A program made the position numbers and the translations under genes. DNA of 64,000 bases. It comes from Rotaria sordida (taxonomy: Eukaryota > Rotifera > Eurotatoria > Philodinida > Philodinidae). The stretch is from positions 1 to 64,000 of the forward strand of contig CAJNOL010000242.1 in the NCBI GenBank assembly GCA_905250125.1, in the 5' to 3' direction. Below are positions 11,646-28,122 of the stretch, one piece after another. The notes under the pieces are model-generated. The model ran no database searches. It saw nothing but the letters and a program-made list of their open reading frames with translations, and was not told the DNA's origin. Every line of letters starts with the position of its first letter. The first letter of the stretch is position 1.

Positions 11646-13939
11646 TCTAAATTCAATGTACATAGATCTACAATAAATCCATAGTGTATTTAGGAGTCCG
11701 AATTAAGATCTTTTGATTCGATTTAAATTTAGATTTGAACTCTACGTTTGTGACGTATACGTGTCAGACAAAGTTGAGAGATAGTCAAAATAGAAGAGAA
11801 TATATAATAGATTCAAAGACAAAAAAAATAAATCAAAAAAAAGATGAGAAGAAAAGAACTAATGCTGTATATTTATATATAATTATGTTTAAATTTAAAT
11901 AAAATCTAGCTGAATCTAAAAATCTGTAGAGTTTGCGATTGTTGTCAGTTGAAATCTGATTTATTTTATTAAGACCCATCGCAATTGCTATCAAATTTCT
12001 CTCATATAATATTTGTCTACAAAACAACTATGTATGCATTTCCACAAGTAATTACAAAAAATTAAAAAAATTTTTTTGATTGTGTGAATAGATTTGATGA
12101 TGTAAGTAAAGTTAGCCCCATATTCGAGTTTTTTGTATCCGGATTCGTTTTTGGACTTGGGTTGGCTCTCTACTTGGTTGGATTATATGCATTACTTTGA
12201 CATCACTTTCATTCGATGACTTTCATTACTTTGATGATGTCAAAATCATTATATTAGTTTCGTTCCTTTTGCATCGTTTTGATTCCATGATTTTGATTTC
12301 TTCTAAAAAATCAAAATTATTACAATATAGTGTGCTCTATAAGTCTCTTCTCAAAAGTTTTTGGTATATCTTTACTATTTCCTTTTACTTTATCAAATGA
12401 CTCTTTTTAAATGATAGGCGCATACATCAGATTTTTATTTATATGAAGATGCTGCAAAACTATCATATTCAGTCGAAATACCAAGATTCAGTCTCTTTTC
12501 TAGATGTACAACAGCATTATAGAGCAGTTCGTTTCCAATTCTTTCTATTTTTTCAATTATTAACATCCTCACACATTCCATTAGTTAACAAATACAGCTG
12601 CCGTATTGGACGCACGGAGGATCAATAGATGACTGGAAATTCTTAATGTACTCAGCAAAAGTTAATGTGATATGTAAGGTCAAGGATAATAATCATTCTC
12701 AGGAAATAAACAATTAAAAAGAATTCATTTAAATGGTTATTTCGAAACTTTTCATCAATAAAATTCTATGACTTCGATTATTTCACAAAAATCAATATTA
12801 TTACAATAATCTTATAATCTGTGCATCCCCACATGTCCTTTTCGTCCCTTCGATCTTTCAGATCTCTTTAGTCCCTATGATGGTGAGAGTGAAGTTAATT
12901 TTTGAGGTTGTGCATTGATACTGGCAAGAGATATCATTAAAAGACTGAATGAGCTAACAGAAGTCAAGAGACTAAAGAGATTATGTGATCTCGAGAAAGT
13001 TAGACTGGGAAACTTTCGATTTCTTGTAGACACCTCACGTCAGTACAAATTCATCTATATGACAGTAAGCTACAATATAATACTTTTAACAGTAGGGGAC
13101 ACATATCCAGATTCTGTGAGTTTTAAACTCATGGAACTCTCAAATGTGCAGCTTCACTCATGAAAACCTCGAAAGTCAAGCGATTTCAACAACCGAAGCA
13201 ATTCTAAGAACTTGTTGAAATTTAGGTAACGAATCCACTCTAAGGCTTCAAACAAAATTGGCATCATCACGCTTTGATTACCTACAAATTCTAAACAACT
13301 GCAGTGGTGTTTTACATCTGGAAATGCGAGATACAAGAAATGTCATGACAGATGATAAATATATAGTATAACCTTTTCCGCGGATATTTAAATTTGGATA
13401 TGACTGCGTGTAATGAGAACCGAAACTAATACCACACCAACATTTATCCCCTTCCGAGAGTCCTGTCGGCTCTGTGAGTAAAGTTGCACTTTTGTGAATT
13501 CTAGGAATTCAGAACTCAAGTAGTCTAGCCACTGCTAACTTTTGGTCAAGCCTAAATATTTTATTTAACATTCGATTTATGTGGGCACTTGTCACCATAT
13601 CGATCGAATCATCCCGGCCCAGCCCAATGAAACCTCTACGAAGGACGTTGAAAAATATATCATCAAGAAATTCATATTATTAAGATAAAACCTTTATTGC
13701 TTTTACATTATATTGATAGATAAGTCGTATGTTAATGATAAACTATAATCTACATTAGTAAATTTAGTTATATACAATCATTTCGAATAATTTTTCAAAC
13801 TAGATCATTAATTACAAGTATAAATCGTTTTATTTTTATATTTCCTAGAAGATGCATAACAGCGGACATAGAAAAACAAAACAAACAAAAAACAAAAGCA
13901 CACATAACATAATTGTTCTAATACATTTATTGGCACTTT
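11646..13939. other. Intergenic, nothing assignable
   Basis: Between the esterase stop and the HSP60 stop no coherent exons, RNA gene or bounded repeat was seen. AATAAA-type signals occur near both gene ends, including one on the minus strand at 13926-13931 that fits the HSP60 3' end. Confidence 0.5.
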
Positions 13940-17083
<3,144 letters not shown>

Positions 17084-17525
17084 ATGGTGAGTTAGATATA
17101 AAATAAGATATATTTTTTTAATTAAAAACAAAAAACAATAATAATATTATTATTTTTTTAAAGGCATCTTCAGCATTAAAACGTATTATTCCATTATTTG
17201 ATCGTGTACTTGTTGAACGATTTGCAGCTGAAACTAAAAGTAAAGGTGGAATACATATACCAGAAAAAGCTTTAGGTAAAGTACTTAATGCAACTGTGAT
17301 CGCTGCTGGAAAAGGTCTTAAACAAAAGGTAAATTAAGATCTCTTTTTTTTAAGTTCGTCGATCGTTTTTTTTTTTTGTTGTTTTAGGATGGTACTCATG
17401 TGCCAATGAGTGTTCAAAATGGTGACAAGGTTCTATTACCAGAATATGGTGGTACTAAAGTGGAAATAAATGATAAAGAATATTTCATCTTCAAAGAAGC
17501 CGATATTCTTGCGAAATGGGAATAA
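17084..17525 (+). CDS. HSPE1: Mitochondrial co-chaperonin HSP10 (Cpn10)
   Basis: Exons 17084-17086, 17164-17328 and 17388-17525 give 101 residues, matching the family. The first coding exon is just the ATG, followed directly by GTGAGT. The second exon starts ASSALKRIIPLFDRVLVERF. The mobile-loop region (TKSKGGIHIPEKALGK) and the LLPEYGGTKV segment are intact. The product caps the HSP60 ring in the mitochondrial matrix. A poly(A) signal AATAAA lies at 17650-17655. The start was fixed by family alignment, since MASSALKR aligns with vertebrate MAGQAFRK. Confidence 0.96.
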
Positions 17526-17949
17526 TAGTTTTGCTAAGTTTGTTTTTTTTTTATGTGTAGGCAAACGATTTGTTCTTGTTATTTTCTATTATCCCATGTT
17601 TCTCGTACTTATTAGGTAAAACATACATTCAGTGCTTTTCTATTCTATTAATAAAACAACACAAATAAAAAGCACATTAAGCATAAAACTTGTTTTTTTT
17701 TTGTAAGTTGAACACATTATTAAAAGACTAATTATCTATAGAATGAAAATATTTTTTTTACGGATATATATCTATGTAAATGTAAGTTATCTATCAAGAG
17801 AAAAAATTTGAACTATTCATTTATCCTATTATAATTTGAAAATTTATGATTACGAAACTACTTGTGCTTATCTTATCAGTTCATATAAAATTTCAATGAA
17901 GATTCATTTTCATTTTAAAATTCATGATTAACAAATAAAGAAAAATGTA

Positions 17950-20943
17950 TTATGGAAAATATCCAAGTGAATGTTCAAGCGTTGTTTGTTGTTGTTGACG
18001 TTGACGTTGTTCTTCACCATAAAGATAAGCTCCTTGATCTGTATGACGTAAATATTGTCGATAATCAATTGGTAATTCTGTATCACCAACTGTAAATGAT
18101 GCAACTCGTTTTGGCTTTGATGAAGATGATGAAATATTCAATTTGTAAGGATGTTGATGAAGATGAGAATTTGATGTAAATGGGTATACTTTATTACCAT
18201 TTTTAATATCTTCTATTGATTTTAATATATAAGGAACACGATGATCATCATCAGTTGAATTTATTTTTGTATTTAACATTCGATTTGATACATTTGAATT
18301 AATTTGATGAGTATTTGTAAAAGATTTTCTATAAAATAAAAAATTCTTTTTTTTTTCTAATGAATAATTTTCTTACGTTTGATTATTTCGTAATTGTTGT
18401 ACAAGTGAATAAATATTTTGTTCTTGATTTAAACATGGTGTTGATTGATAATGAGTATTATTATATTCATTAGTTGGTTTTGTTGATAAAAAATCCAAAT
18501 TAAGAAAACCATTTAATAATTGTCCATTTGTTGAACGAAAAAAAATATTTTCATTACTATCAGATGAACGCATTGTTATATTTTCACGTAAAAATTTTGG
18601 TACATAATTACCAATATCACCATAATGATTAAGTATAATTTGTGGTTGTAATAAATGACCATCAATAATTGAATTGAATTTTTGTTGATGTGTAATATTA
18701 TTTATTGTTGGTATAGATTTTAATAAACGTTTTTTATTATGAAAATAACGTTTTTTATTCATTGTATAATCATCTGAATATGATGTTTGATCAAATGATG
18801 CTTGACGTTTAATTGATACTTGATTTTTAATTTGTTCAATAGCAACAATATTTAATAAATCATTAAAAATTTCATCAGATTCATCTTTTATTAATGATGA
18901 TACTTTTATAAAATGACGTTGTTTTGATGTTGAACATGGTGATGACATACGATGAATGTCTTTATTCATTGTTAATACTTTAGATGTGTCATGAAAAGGA
19001 GAAGGATGTCGAACATTATTTATTAGTAACGAAGACGACGATAAAGGATTACGAGAAATATTTGTTGTCAAATGAACAACATCATTCGAATTGACATTTG
19101 ATAATATATGATTAGTCTAACAAACAAAAAAATAAATAAACTATTTGTACAAAATTCAGTTGAATTTACTTGTTTATCTGCCATTGTTTGATTATCAATT
19201 TGTCGATGTTCCATTATTGACATAGGTCGATTTCGTTCAAGATATTTGATTCGTTTTTCTATTTTGACTTCTTTATCATTATCTTTTGTACGTATTAATG
19301 TTGTTCTATTTGATAATATTGGACTCATTGTTCGTTTAATTATTAATTTACGTATCATATTACATAAATCAAATGCTTTTGATTCACGATGTATATCAAA
19401 TACATGACAATCGATAAGAGAACATGAATTACCAACACCTGGTTTTCGTATAAAAAATAATAAAAGTGGTGGATGATATGATGTTGATGTTAAAAGAAGA
19501 TTGTATTGTGTTTTATTGATTGTTGAATAAAGTGAATGAAAACGTTGTTGCTGTTCATAACCTATGGAATAAGAAAAAAGAAATTCTTTTACTAAAATTT
19601 AAATAGGCAAATGAATAATAATTATTTACATAAAGCTTTACGGATATTATCTTTTTTAAAGAAGAAAGCAAGAAAAAAAAACAACATATCATCATTATTA
19701 AATAAATTATGTAAGAATAACAATTGATCAATAATCATGAACAAATAGTAAATTTAATGAATATAATTAGTGAATCGATTAAATCTACTCTTTCGATTCA
19801 CAAAAACAACAAGAAATAATATTCATATGAGATTACAATGTAAAACATCATATAAGTATTACTTTTTTTTTGTTACAAACGAAACAAATTTAGCACGATT
19901 TCCTTGAATTTATTTGTTATGATAACAAAAAAAGAATGCTAATCCAGACATACCTACACATAGAATGAACGTGTTGTTTTTTATCAAAGGTATATCTCGA
20001 AGTCGATACAAGAGAACAATCAACGAGGTGATTAAAACAAGAAAAGAAAATATGTCACGAATGTTCGTGTCATTGAGTCTACTTTAAGAATGTGTTGCGG
20101 AATTTCGTTGTTAAAGTTTCATTCATCGTTTGATTTTTCGCATGTCTTTTTTTTATTTTTTGCAAAAATAATTTCTCAATTATTCATGGTTCAAGAATAC
20201 ATTAAGAGATCAAATCGTTTCGAGACGATCAGATTTTAAGATCTGATCGATCATCTTAGACTCCAAGAATAGATGTTATTAATCGAATGAAACAACAACA
20301 AAAAAAAACAGTAAGTATTCGCTTCTATAGAAGAAATAATAGACACGATACGAACTATATACAGTCTTGCTACAAAGTGTAATACATTTTATATTAGTAT
20401 GAATAGTTTATAATGAAATGATGGAACTTTCAGAAGCATAAATCTAAAACTAATTTATTTCGATATTTTGAGAGCAAATGATTCTTATAATTTGTTTATA
20501 ATGAATTTATTGTATCTAACTTTCATTGATACATCTCGATTTTGATTGTCACTTGTGTTTTATAAAACGATACTGTTGTATTAAAACTTACCAATTGGTA
20601 AAAAAGCTGCTTGTATTTGTTTATATTGTTGATTTTCTGTATTATTGATCATAATAGATAATTTTAATATTTCGATATCAACAATAGATTCAAAATTTAA
20701 ATAGATAAATGAACGTTTATCTTTTATTGTTGCATTAGGTTCAAATATTAATATATCATAATTTGATATAATAATACGACGTTGATCATGACAACGTTCA
20801 TGATAATATGAAATATATAATTCACGTAAAGGTTTTTGAAATGATCTTAAATTTAATGGTGATTTTCCTAATAATATTGCACCAAAATAAGGTAAATCTA
20901 TCGAATAGACACTTTGAGATGGCATGTCGTTGACAAAAAACAA
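17950..20943 (-). CDS. PTB/PID-like domain protein with long low-complexity tail
   Basis: Four exons: 20592-20943, 19170-19561, 18377-19116 and 17950-18328. The phases agree and give 620 residues. Residues ~10-215 look like a phosphotyrosine-binding/PH-fold domain: an opening VYSIDLPYFGAILLGKS, a KPLREL helix, LLLFFIRKPG strands, and a CHVFDIHRESKAFDLCNMIRKL C-terminal strand-helix. FAM43-type PTB proteins are the closest I can recall. The remainder is Ser/Asn/Gln-rich and probably disordered, ending in a GYFP tail. The likely role is cytoplasmic adaptor. The first Met (20943) was taken; the second (MPSQSV) would remove only six residues. Intron 1 (19562-20591) is ~1 kb without a recognised element. 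Exon structure is well supported; the domain name is not. Confidence 0.6.
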
Positions 20944-21154
20944 AAGAAATAAAAAATGAACTTCAATTTTGTATTACACGATGTGACAATGGTGACATTG
21001 ACAGACGTAGCGTTGACATTAATCTATCGATAAGTATGTGTATGTACGTGCAAACCTTGCATTTATACGTGAACGAGACGGATATTCAATAGAACGTTGA
21101 AGAAGGATGGATCGAACGTGGTATGTTTTTATTAAACAAAGAAGAAAAAAAAAA

Positions 21155-21164
21155 NNNNNNNNNN
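21155..21164. other. Assembly gap (10 N)
   Basis: Ten Ns follow an A-rich run upstream of the PTB-like gene. The flanks show no open frame crossing the gap. Confidence 1.
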
Positions 21165-21652
21165 GCTAGTGTATATGCATGTATAACATAAATTTTCTAA
21201 GGAGTTTTTCTATTTGTTCTTTGATGTACAAGAGATAAAAAATATCTAGCAGTAAGTCTGGTTGATTGATCAATCAATGCAGAACGACCTATTGTGTAGA
21301 TTTTGAAGTACTACAAGTTTCTAAGATTGCACGAATAAATTGTGCATGATAATCTATAAATTTAAATTTCTTTCCGGTATTAACTTTATAAAGCAAATAT
21401 GCAATGAACGATGGCGAACTACGCTGAGCTAAAAAATTCCAATTTCAATCTATGTAAGGATTTCTTTCCTTGGTCAAATTTTGAAATCGCATGTATACAA
21501 GCATTGAAATACTTCTTTCCTTCCATTAAATTGATTTATGCAAATCTTTGATAACTAGATAAAATTTATTTTTTCTTTCTAAAAAATTATACTACACTTT
21601 TATTTATTTTAATCGACAGGAAAAAAAAAAGAGTAAATAGATTTTCGTTTAA

Positions 21653-24600
21653 TTAATTAGGACGGGGTTCATCAGTCACCTTGTTTTTTTTCTTTATTAA
21701 TAGATATTCCGTTGCACCATAACCAATCATACCTAATGTTAAAAATATTAATAAAATAATTAATCCTATTCTTATACGAATATATGGTGTTATTATATAA
21801 AATATTACAAAACCACTTGATTCCCAAAGACGATAATTTGAAAATGCAGCTTCATCTTTATCAGTAAATAAAACACCATAAAATGAAGTTATTTGTGTTT
21901 GCCATACAGCATCAGCTAAACCCCATAGACCAGCTAAAATAAATAAAACATATATTTGTTTATCTGTTGGTTTCCAAATAAACATTGTTATTATTAAAGA
22001 ATAATTTATTATAGCAGCAATAACAAAACATGGCCAACGACCAATAAATTTTACTAATTGACCAAAACAAAAACTACCTATAGAATCACAAATACCATAT
22101 GCAATTAAAATCAAACCAACATATTTTGCATTCAATGTACAAGAAACAAAACTCTAAAATAAAAGCAAATAAAAAAGATCAAATATGGCATTGTCGGATA
22201 AGATGACAACCCGTTATTTGAGTAGCCCGATTTGTAGAGCAACTCGGGCCGCATAGAGTGGTATATAGGAAATTGCTTTTTCATCACGTTTTAATATTTT
22301 GACCAATTAAAGGATGTTATAGCAATTGTAGGTGACATGACGAAATTTAGGGCTGAGTATGTCTTCAAATAAACTTGTATTAACTTTCGTTTAAAGTTTC
22401 TTCAATTGTGTCTATATAATAATATTAACGATAGCTGTCTTCATACATAAAACTTAAGCATTTTTACTAATTTCTGTAATTGGTGATAATTTAAAAAATT
22501 CTTCAATACTGCTCCTAAAGATAAAGTTGACTAACTGTGCAACTTTCTTTCATCAAGCTCTATAGATAACCCAATTGATTATCTGATGAATTGTTGTGCA
22601 TCACCGTCCAATCAATGCGTAAACAAGGTCAATTGTTCTATTCCTAAGGACAGAAGAGTATATAAGTTTTGCGGTAAATACTTTTCTGCCCTGAACAATC
22701 GAATAATTGACTCTGTTTACATATTGATTGGACCGTGACGCACAACAACTCAGAAGACAATCAATTGACATACCTATAGAGTTTGGTGGCGCACAATTGC
22801 TCAGAAGGCTCCATGGTTAGTCACCTTTGCCCTCCGGAACAGTATCGAGGAATTTAAACCATCATAATAGTCAAAGATTACAGAAGCTAGTGGAAATGGT
22901 AAGGCTTTGGATATGAAGAAAGCTATTGTGAGTATCATTATATAGACATAACTGAAGACCCGGCAAAAATCTATCGAAGTAACCGTAAACAAAATTTGAT
23001 ATAAGTTTGTTTGGAGACGTACTCAGTCCTAGTATTTCTTCATATCATCTACAATTGCTATAATATCCCGTAACTGGTATATGACTTCTCAAAACATTAA
23101 AACTTGATGAAAAAACAATTGTCTATGTATCATTCGATGCGACACGAGTTGCTCTACGAAACACTATAGATGACTTTTCAAATGAAGGATATTCATCTTA
23201 TTCGACAGAGTCCTTTAAATTTTTATTTACTAATGTAAATTGTGCTGAAAGAAATGATTGTTCTAAACCTGACCAAATAGTTAATGGAATAAGAAATAAT
23301 TGTTTAGCATGACGCAAATGTTTAATTGTTGAAATAAGTAATGTAATAGAATGACGAAACATAAGAGAAATGTTATCTAAATAAGAATAAATTAAATTTC
23401 AATTTTTGTTTTTCTCCTTATTGACTTTTATTTACCTTTTGATGCTTTTCGTCGTTGATTAAGAAAAATTATTATTATTAATATTGAACAAATACATATA
23501 CAAATATAAACAATACAAAGAATATTAACCTAATATAAAAAACAAAAAATAATAATAATAATATTATGTTTTGAAATTTTTTTTCTACCGTTTTTGGTTC
23601 AATTTGATTAATAACTTTAGCACGTTTATATTCTTGTTCACTAAAATCTGCTCCACATTTATCATATTTTCTTATTGAATTTGTTCTTGTTTCATTAGTC
23701 TTTATTTCCATAGGTTTAAGTATTAAATATGATATTAAATTTCCCCATATTTGTGCTATAAAAAAATAATTTTCTTCTATAGTAAACAACAAATAATAAA
23801 CAAACCTGATTGAAAAAACATAAAGAATAAACCAAAGAATCTATTGACAATAACATTTTTATCAATAAGTTTACTTTCAGCATAGATTGCACCAGTATCA
23901 GTTAAATAACTACATTTTGCAGTCCATAATGGTGCGGCAGCTAAACCAACAAGTGCAGCAGCTTTAATAAAAAACAATTGATAACAAATAAAATGTTTAA
24001 ATCATTTCTTACCCGGATACATAAGATATGCTTTTGGATAATAATTTGCTGCTATATATAAAAGATACCTTTAAAAAAAAGAAGATATCAGTGATCATAT
24101 CAAACGTAACGAAATTCACATATAAAAATCTTTAGAATATAGTTTAAATTGTTTTTATCTTGACAAAAAACTATCTAAGCTGCTTCGTTCCAAAATTTTT
24201 TCCTATAGATATATATATATTGGTTGTAAGAATACGCTGAAAGTTTCAGACGAAAAAAAAAAAAGATGTTTCTTTGTCGAATTATTGACTTTTCAAGTGA
24301 ACTCAATTTTTGTGACATGTCTGTTGCAAAGGCCCATTTTTGAAAATTCAACATCTTGACGCAAGAATGTTCTATTTATCTGAAATTTTCAGAATATTCT
24401 AGAAGTCATTAGACATCTCAATGAGTAAAAGTTTTAGATCGAAATTACGTATTTAATTGTTCGAGGAGTCAAAAATTCACTAAACCGGTTATAACTCGGC
24501 GCTAAAGGGCCATGGAGATGAACTATTCTAGGCTTTTGTCAATCTCGCTGAGACCTTCTTCTAGGTTAAATGTGAGCTTAAGCTACGAGTGTCAGTTGAG

Positions 24601-25610
24601 GAGAACGGCTTATGACAAAAATTTGAAATTTTCAGTTCAGAACTATCTTGACAAGTAGAGCAAAAGTTGTCATACACTCCAAATTCTCAGATGCTGTCTT
24701 CTATGAGATACTGAGATCACAATGGTCTCAATTTTCGCTTCCGTTTCTCTGAGGTGTTATGTTCGATCGAACTGAAAATCCTTTTTGCAAACACTAGACA
24801 CTATTTAGGGAGAGCATCTTTCTATTTTTGTGTCCTTCGAATAAAGAACCCAAAATATCGAATGTATTCTAAAAACGCATGTTCTTTTCTGTAAGAGCTA
24901 CCAAAAAACAGTAGAAGAATATTTTATGAAAAACAAATGTTGATTTCAAAGAGTGCGTAGTGTGACAGATTCATCAGTCATACACTCAACGTTGTGAACA
25001 GTTGCTCTCTGTATCATCATTTTCTTTCTGTTCGCGTATTATTCATCAGTCATTCTTGGCTTGATTCTCTTTCCTTTTTGCTGCATTTCTTCCATCAATA
25101 TACGAAAGAATCAGCCACAAAAAATCCAAAACTGTTATATATAGTATATCTGAAAAACGTTTCAGCTCAGTTGGATGTTCTAGACTGAAGAACAAAAACT
25201 TCTGGATCATGAAAGAAGGAGGATGCCTTTAAATCAAATCAAATATTTGTTGAATCATAGTATAAGAATCTGATTACTCACGGAATTTGAGATACGACAA
25301 TAGTCCATTTCAGACCGAGCATAGCTATTATTGGATGTGGTAAAAATATAGATGAAATAATAAGACATGCATAGATAATTGATAAAGAATTAACGCCAAC
25401 ATTAGCTTCGATATTTAACGAACTTTGCAAATTACTCATAGCTTGAAATGCAGTAAATTGAAGAAGAAAAGCCACGCAAATAACGAATAAATTTTTATAT
25501 GTTTGAAAAGTAAGTTGTCTTTTTGCCAAAGATTCATTTGGAATATCATCATCAGCTACACTTTGTCCAATTTGAGATTTTAATTCAATATCATGTGCAA
25601 CTGACGACAT
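21653..25610 (-). CDS. UNC93-family multipass membrane protein (MFS fold)
   Basis: Seven exons: 25282-25610, 24013-24068, 23806-23961, 23589-23755, 23436-23529, 23231-23376 and 21653-22153. They sum to 483 codons in phase (482 residues; human UNC93A is 457). Family blocks are clear: a first membrane segment after KNLFVICVAFLLQFTA, then LQSSLN, GVNSLSIIYACLI, LGLKWTIVVS, AAPLWTAKCSYLT, AQIWGNLISYLI, IWSGLEQSFLSAQFT and GICDSIGSFCFGQLVKFIGR. Relatives regulate potassium channels (UNC-93) or traffic receptors (UNC93B1), so transport is not certain. Intron 1 (1.2 kb) is repeat-rich. Intron 6 (22154-23230) is filled by nested foldbacks. Confidence 0.92.
22193..23208. mobile_element. Foldback element of the TCGGATAAG family, with a nested insertion
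   Basis: The left end GTCGGATAAGATGACA (22193) and the right end TTCATCTTATTCGAC (to 23208) are inverted copies. The homology continues inward through the bases around GTAGAGCAACTCG on the left and CGAGTTGCTCTACG on the right. A second palindrome (next entry) sits between the arms. Excising the whole block leaves an intron of about 60 bp, the usual size here, so insertion into a normal intron is the simplest reading. A relative is at 55054-56012. Confidence 0.65.
22548..22792. mobile_element. Nested palindromic element
   Basis: The left arm (about 22548-22640), with CACCGTCCAATCAATGCG, pairs with the right arm (about 22680-22792), with CATATTGATTGGACCGTGA. The arms also share CTATAGATAACCCAATTGATT and its inverse near the outer edges. 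It lies inside the larger foldback, indicating sequential insertion. Confidence 0.6.
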
Positions 25611-26870
25611 ATTTATTTCGCGATATTTTTCTTAAACTGTAGATGTGTAATGATGTAAGTTTTAACGAAAGAAAAAAGAAGATATTGTATTTCGTTTCAA
25701 TCATATAATTAAAAAAAAAAGGTAACTTGTGATGATTGTATCAATCATTGATTTTTTTTTTGATAAATGTTTGAAATACACACTAGCCAGAATTGATTTC
25801 ATATTAAGAACAAAATCAATACATCTTTATCTATATCTATTCAAACAGATTATTTACTCGATGTTGTGATAGATGATCATTCTCTTAATACACATTCACA
25901 CATGTTATAATGATATTTATGTTTGTCTAAACTTTGATTGAAAGAAAAAATTTTGAAAACTGAGGTAGAGACTTCTGAATATTTCCTTGTTCGGAACATT
26001 GAAAAAAAAATACCAAGCATCTAAATTCGAATAAAATGTTTATTATTAAAAAAAGAAAAACAACTGAAAGAGCAGCAAAAATACTTTGAAATAGTAGCTT
26101 ATTGACCTCAAACAATATTTTTATTGTATAATTATAACTTATTTTTTGCTACAATTAAAGACAAACCGTTGAGGAGATCGGATGCGGTAATGAAGTTATT
26201 CTTATATCCATTATACGTGTTAATTCGACTTTCTCATCGTGTTTTTCGCTTCAATGTGGGTATCAGTATGGATTGAGGTGTGGATACACCGGCACTCACA
26301 CTCATTAGCCCAGTACCTTTCCTACAACTAGTACAAGCTGTAGCTCTGCACGGCCGGCCGGCCTGGCGCCGTGTTCTTGCGATCAATCACTTGAACTCTT
26401 CGTACAATCTGATTAATCATATAACAGTCATGAGAGCAGGTGTATGTCACAACTTAGTCAGCATGCTGTCAAACGGGTGATTCGAGACAAACAGCCGTTA
26501 GTAACTTGTCATGGTACCGAAGTTGGTGTATGGTATCTATTAGATACGTACCGAACAACGTAGGCACTCAGTCATGACGATCCAAAGATATATCGAAATG
26601 AGCAAAGGGTGTGGGTGTGGGTCTCCTCTTAACCCATAGCCACCCACATCTTTATTCGCTGGGATCATCAACTTTAAAACACTAGTAGTGATTCACTTCT
26701 ACAGTGCTCTATCATCTTTCTAAAAACTGCATACTCATTATGTACTAAATGAATTGAGCCTTAACTTGTCGACCAAATGCTTAATTATTGGATTGAGGTC
26801 TGTCAAATGAAAAAAAAAGTTGTCAATAAAATGGAAAAAAATATATTTGTCGACGAAACGGGACGATACC
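25611..26870. other. Intergenic between UNC93-like gene and mariner relic
   Basis: No gene assembled. Positions 26280-26480 are locally GC-richer (CACGGCCGGCCGGCC near 26350) and open, without a recognisable product. A short TGTGGG-like run (GGTGTGGGTGTGGGT) lies at 26608-26622, with an inverse-like ACCCATAGCCACCCACA about 15 bp later. Confidence 0.4.
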
Positions 26871-26880
26871 ATTTTTGATG

Positions 26881-27430
26881 CTATGAACGTAATAATTTTT
26901 TAATACACGATGAATTCCGTTTACTTATTTCACCGACTAAAACATCAGATGTTTTAACTTTATCCCATTGCATATTATTGATAATAGCGTAGCACACGTA
27001 ATAATCCAAAGCATTGAGACTAACTCTATTTGGTAGCCATCTAGGATTATTTATAAAATACATAAAATTCTCTTCACATGATGTTAATGATTCCTGATTT
27101 TTATGTGATGTACCATTGTCTTGTTGATAGATGAAATTGTCACTTAGAAGCCGTTTGCTTTTAAGTTGTACATGTAGGAGAACAATTTCAATGTAATTTT
27201 CATGTGATAATGTTTCACATGGTTTAAAGATAATTGGAGATGTGGGACCATTTTTAGAGATGCACTTAATCATACCACAATTCTTTTTGGATACTTAGCT
27301 TTTTTGCTTCTGTCTTCTTGTTGACTTGCAGCAGAAACCCGTTCTAATGAAAAGTATTTATCATCAGTGTATAGAATTGCCTTCAACCGATGAGATAAAC
27401 AAAAATGAGTTGATCGCTTGTTAAAAAATA
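26881..27430 (-). pseudogene. mariner/Tc1-type transposase relic (DD37D)
   Basis: The C-terminal catalytic part of an IS630/Tc1/mariner transposase is readable: CISKNG, then FIYQQDNGTSH with the second catalytic Asp, CEENFMYFI, and SLNALDYYVC with the third. Thirty-seven residues lie between the second and third Asp, the DD37D (maT-like) spacing. Upstream, beyond a frame change near 27285, AILYTDDKYFSLERV carries the first Asp. The N-terminal DNA-binding half is missing and no terminal repeats were found, so the copy is dead. Confidence 0.8.
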
Positions 27431-27596
27431 TGATCATATTCGCAGCATCGATAATTTAGTCGCACAGAGCTCTATTCATTTTCAAAAACAAAGGATGCTG
27501 ATATAAAATAAGACTTTTATTTATACTATGGTTCTTTTGATTTCAATCTGAATCTAGAAGAAAAAAGTGGCACTCAATTTCAAACTGAAATGTGGG

Positions 27597-27852
27597 ACAT
27601 GCGGGTCTTTAGAATTATGCTGATCATATGTATGGTATATATCCCCTGTTTTTATAGGGTGTGGGTGTGGCTGTCAGGATGTGGGTAGTCGTGAGTATGA
27701 GTCAAAAGAAAGTACTCATCCACATCCTCTCAAAATAGGGATATATACTATATGCATCATCATTATACATCTAAAGACTGGCAACACCCGCACCCTATAA
27801 AAATAAGGAGTATATATCATGCGCATCATGATTATAATTCTATAGACCCGCA
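27597..27852. mobile_element. Small foldback with TGTGGG-like motifs
   Basis: The left arm (27597-27672) runs from ACATGCGGGTCTTTAGAATT through TATAGGGTGTGGGTGTGG. Its inverse (27780-27852) runs from CAACACCCGCACCCTATA to TTCTATAGACCCGCAG. Between them an inner inverted pair (GGATGTGGGTAG and CATCCACATCC) also carries the hexamer. No coding capacity. Confidence 0.65.
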
Positions 27853-28122
27853 GTTTTTGTGGAAAAGTCTGCTGTTTTTTTTTCAAAATTCATTTTGAAA
27901 TCAAAAAGACCATAGACTTCTTTTGTTTTAATTTGTAGAACTTTTCATGTCACATCTTTTGTTATATTTTATTTTTAAATAAAATGCACTAAATAGAGTA
28001 AAAAGAAAAAATACAAAAAAATGGCAATTCATTATGAAACACTCGTTAATTTATTTTTTAATATATGAACTAACAAATTTTATTAAATAGTGGAAATAAT
28101 CTTTTGTAAGTATATTGTTAAC

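Noticed and set aside
12915..13163. Open frame of 82 codons between the esterase and HSP60
   Set aside because: No domain, no matching exons, composition like surrounding non-coding sequence.
26280..26480. GC-richer open block considered as a horizontally acquired gene piece or RNA gene
   Set aside because: No recognisable protein motif, cloverleaf or B-box; the base-composition shift alone is not evidence.
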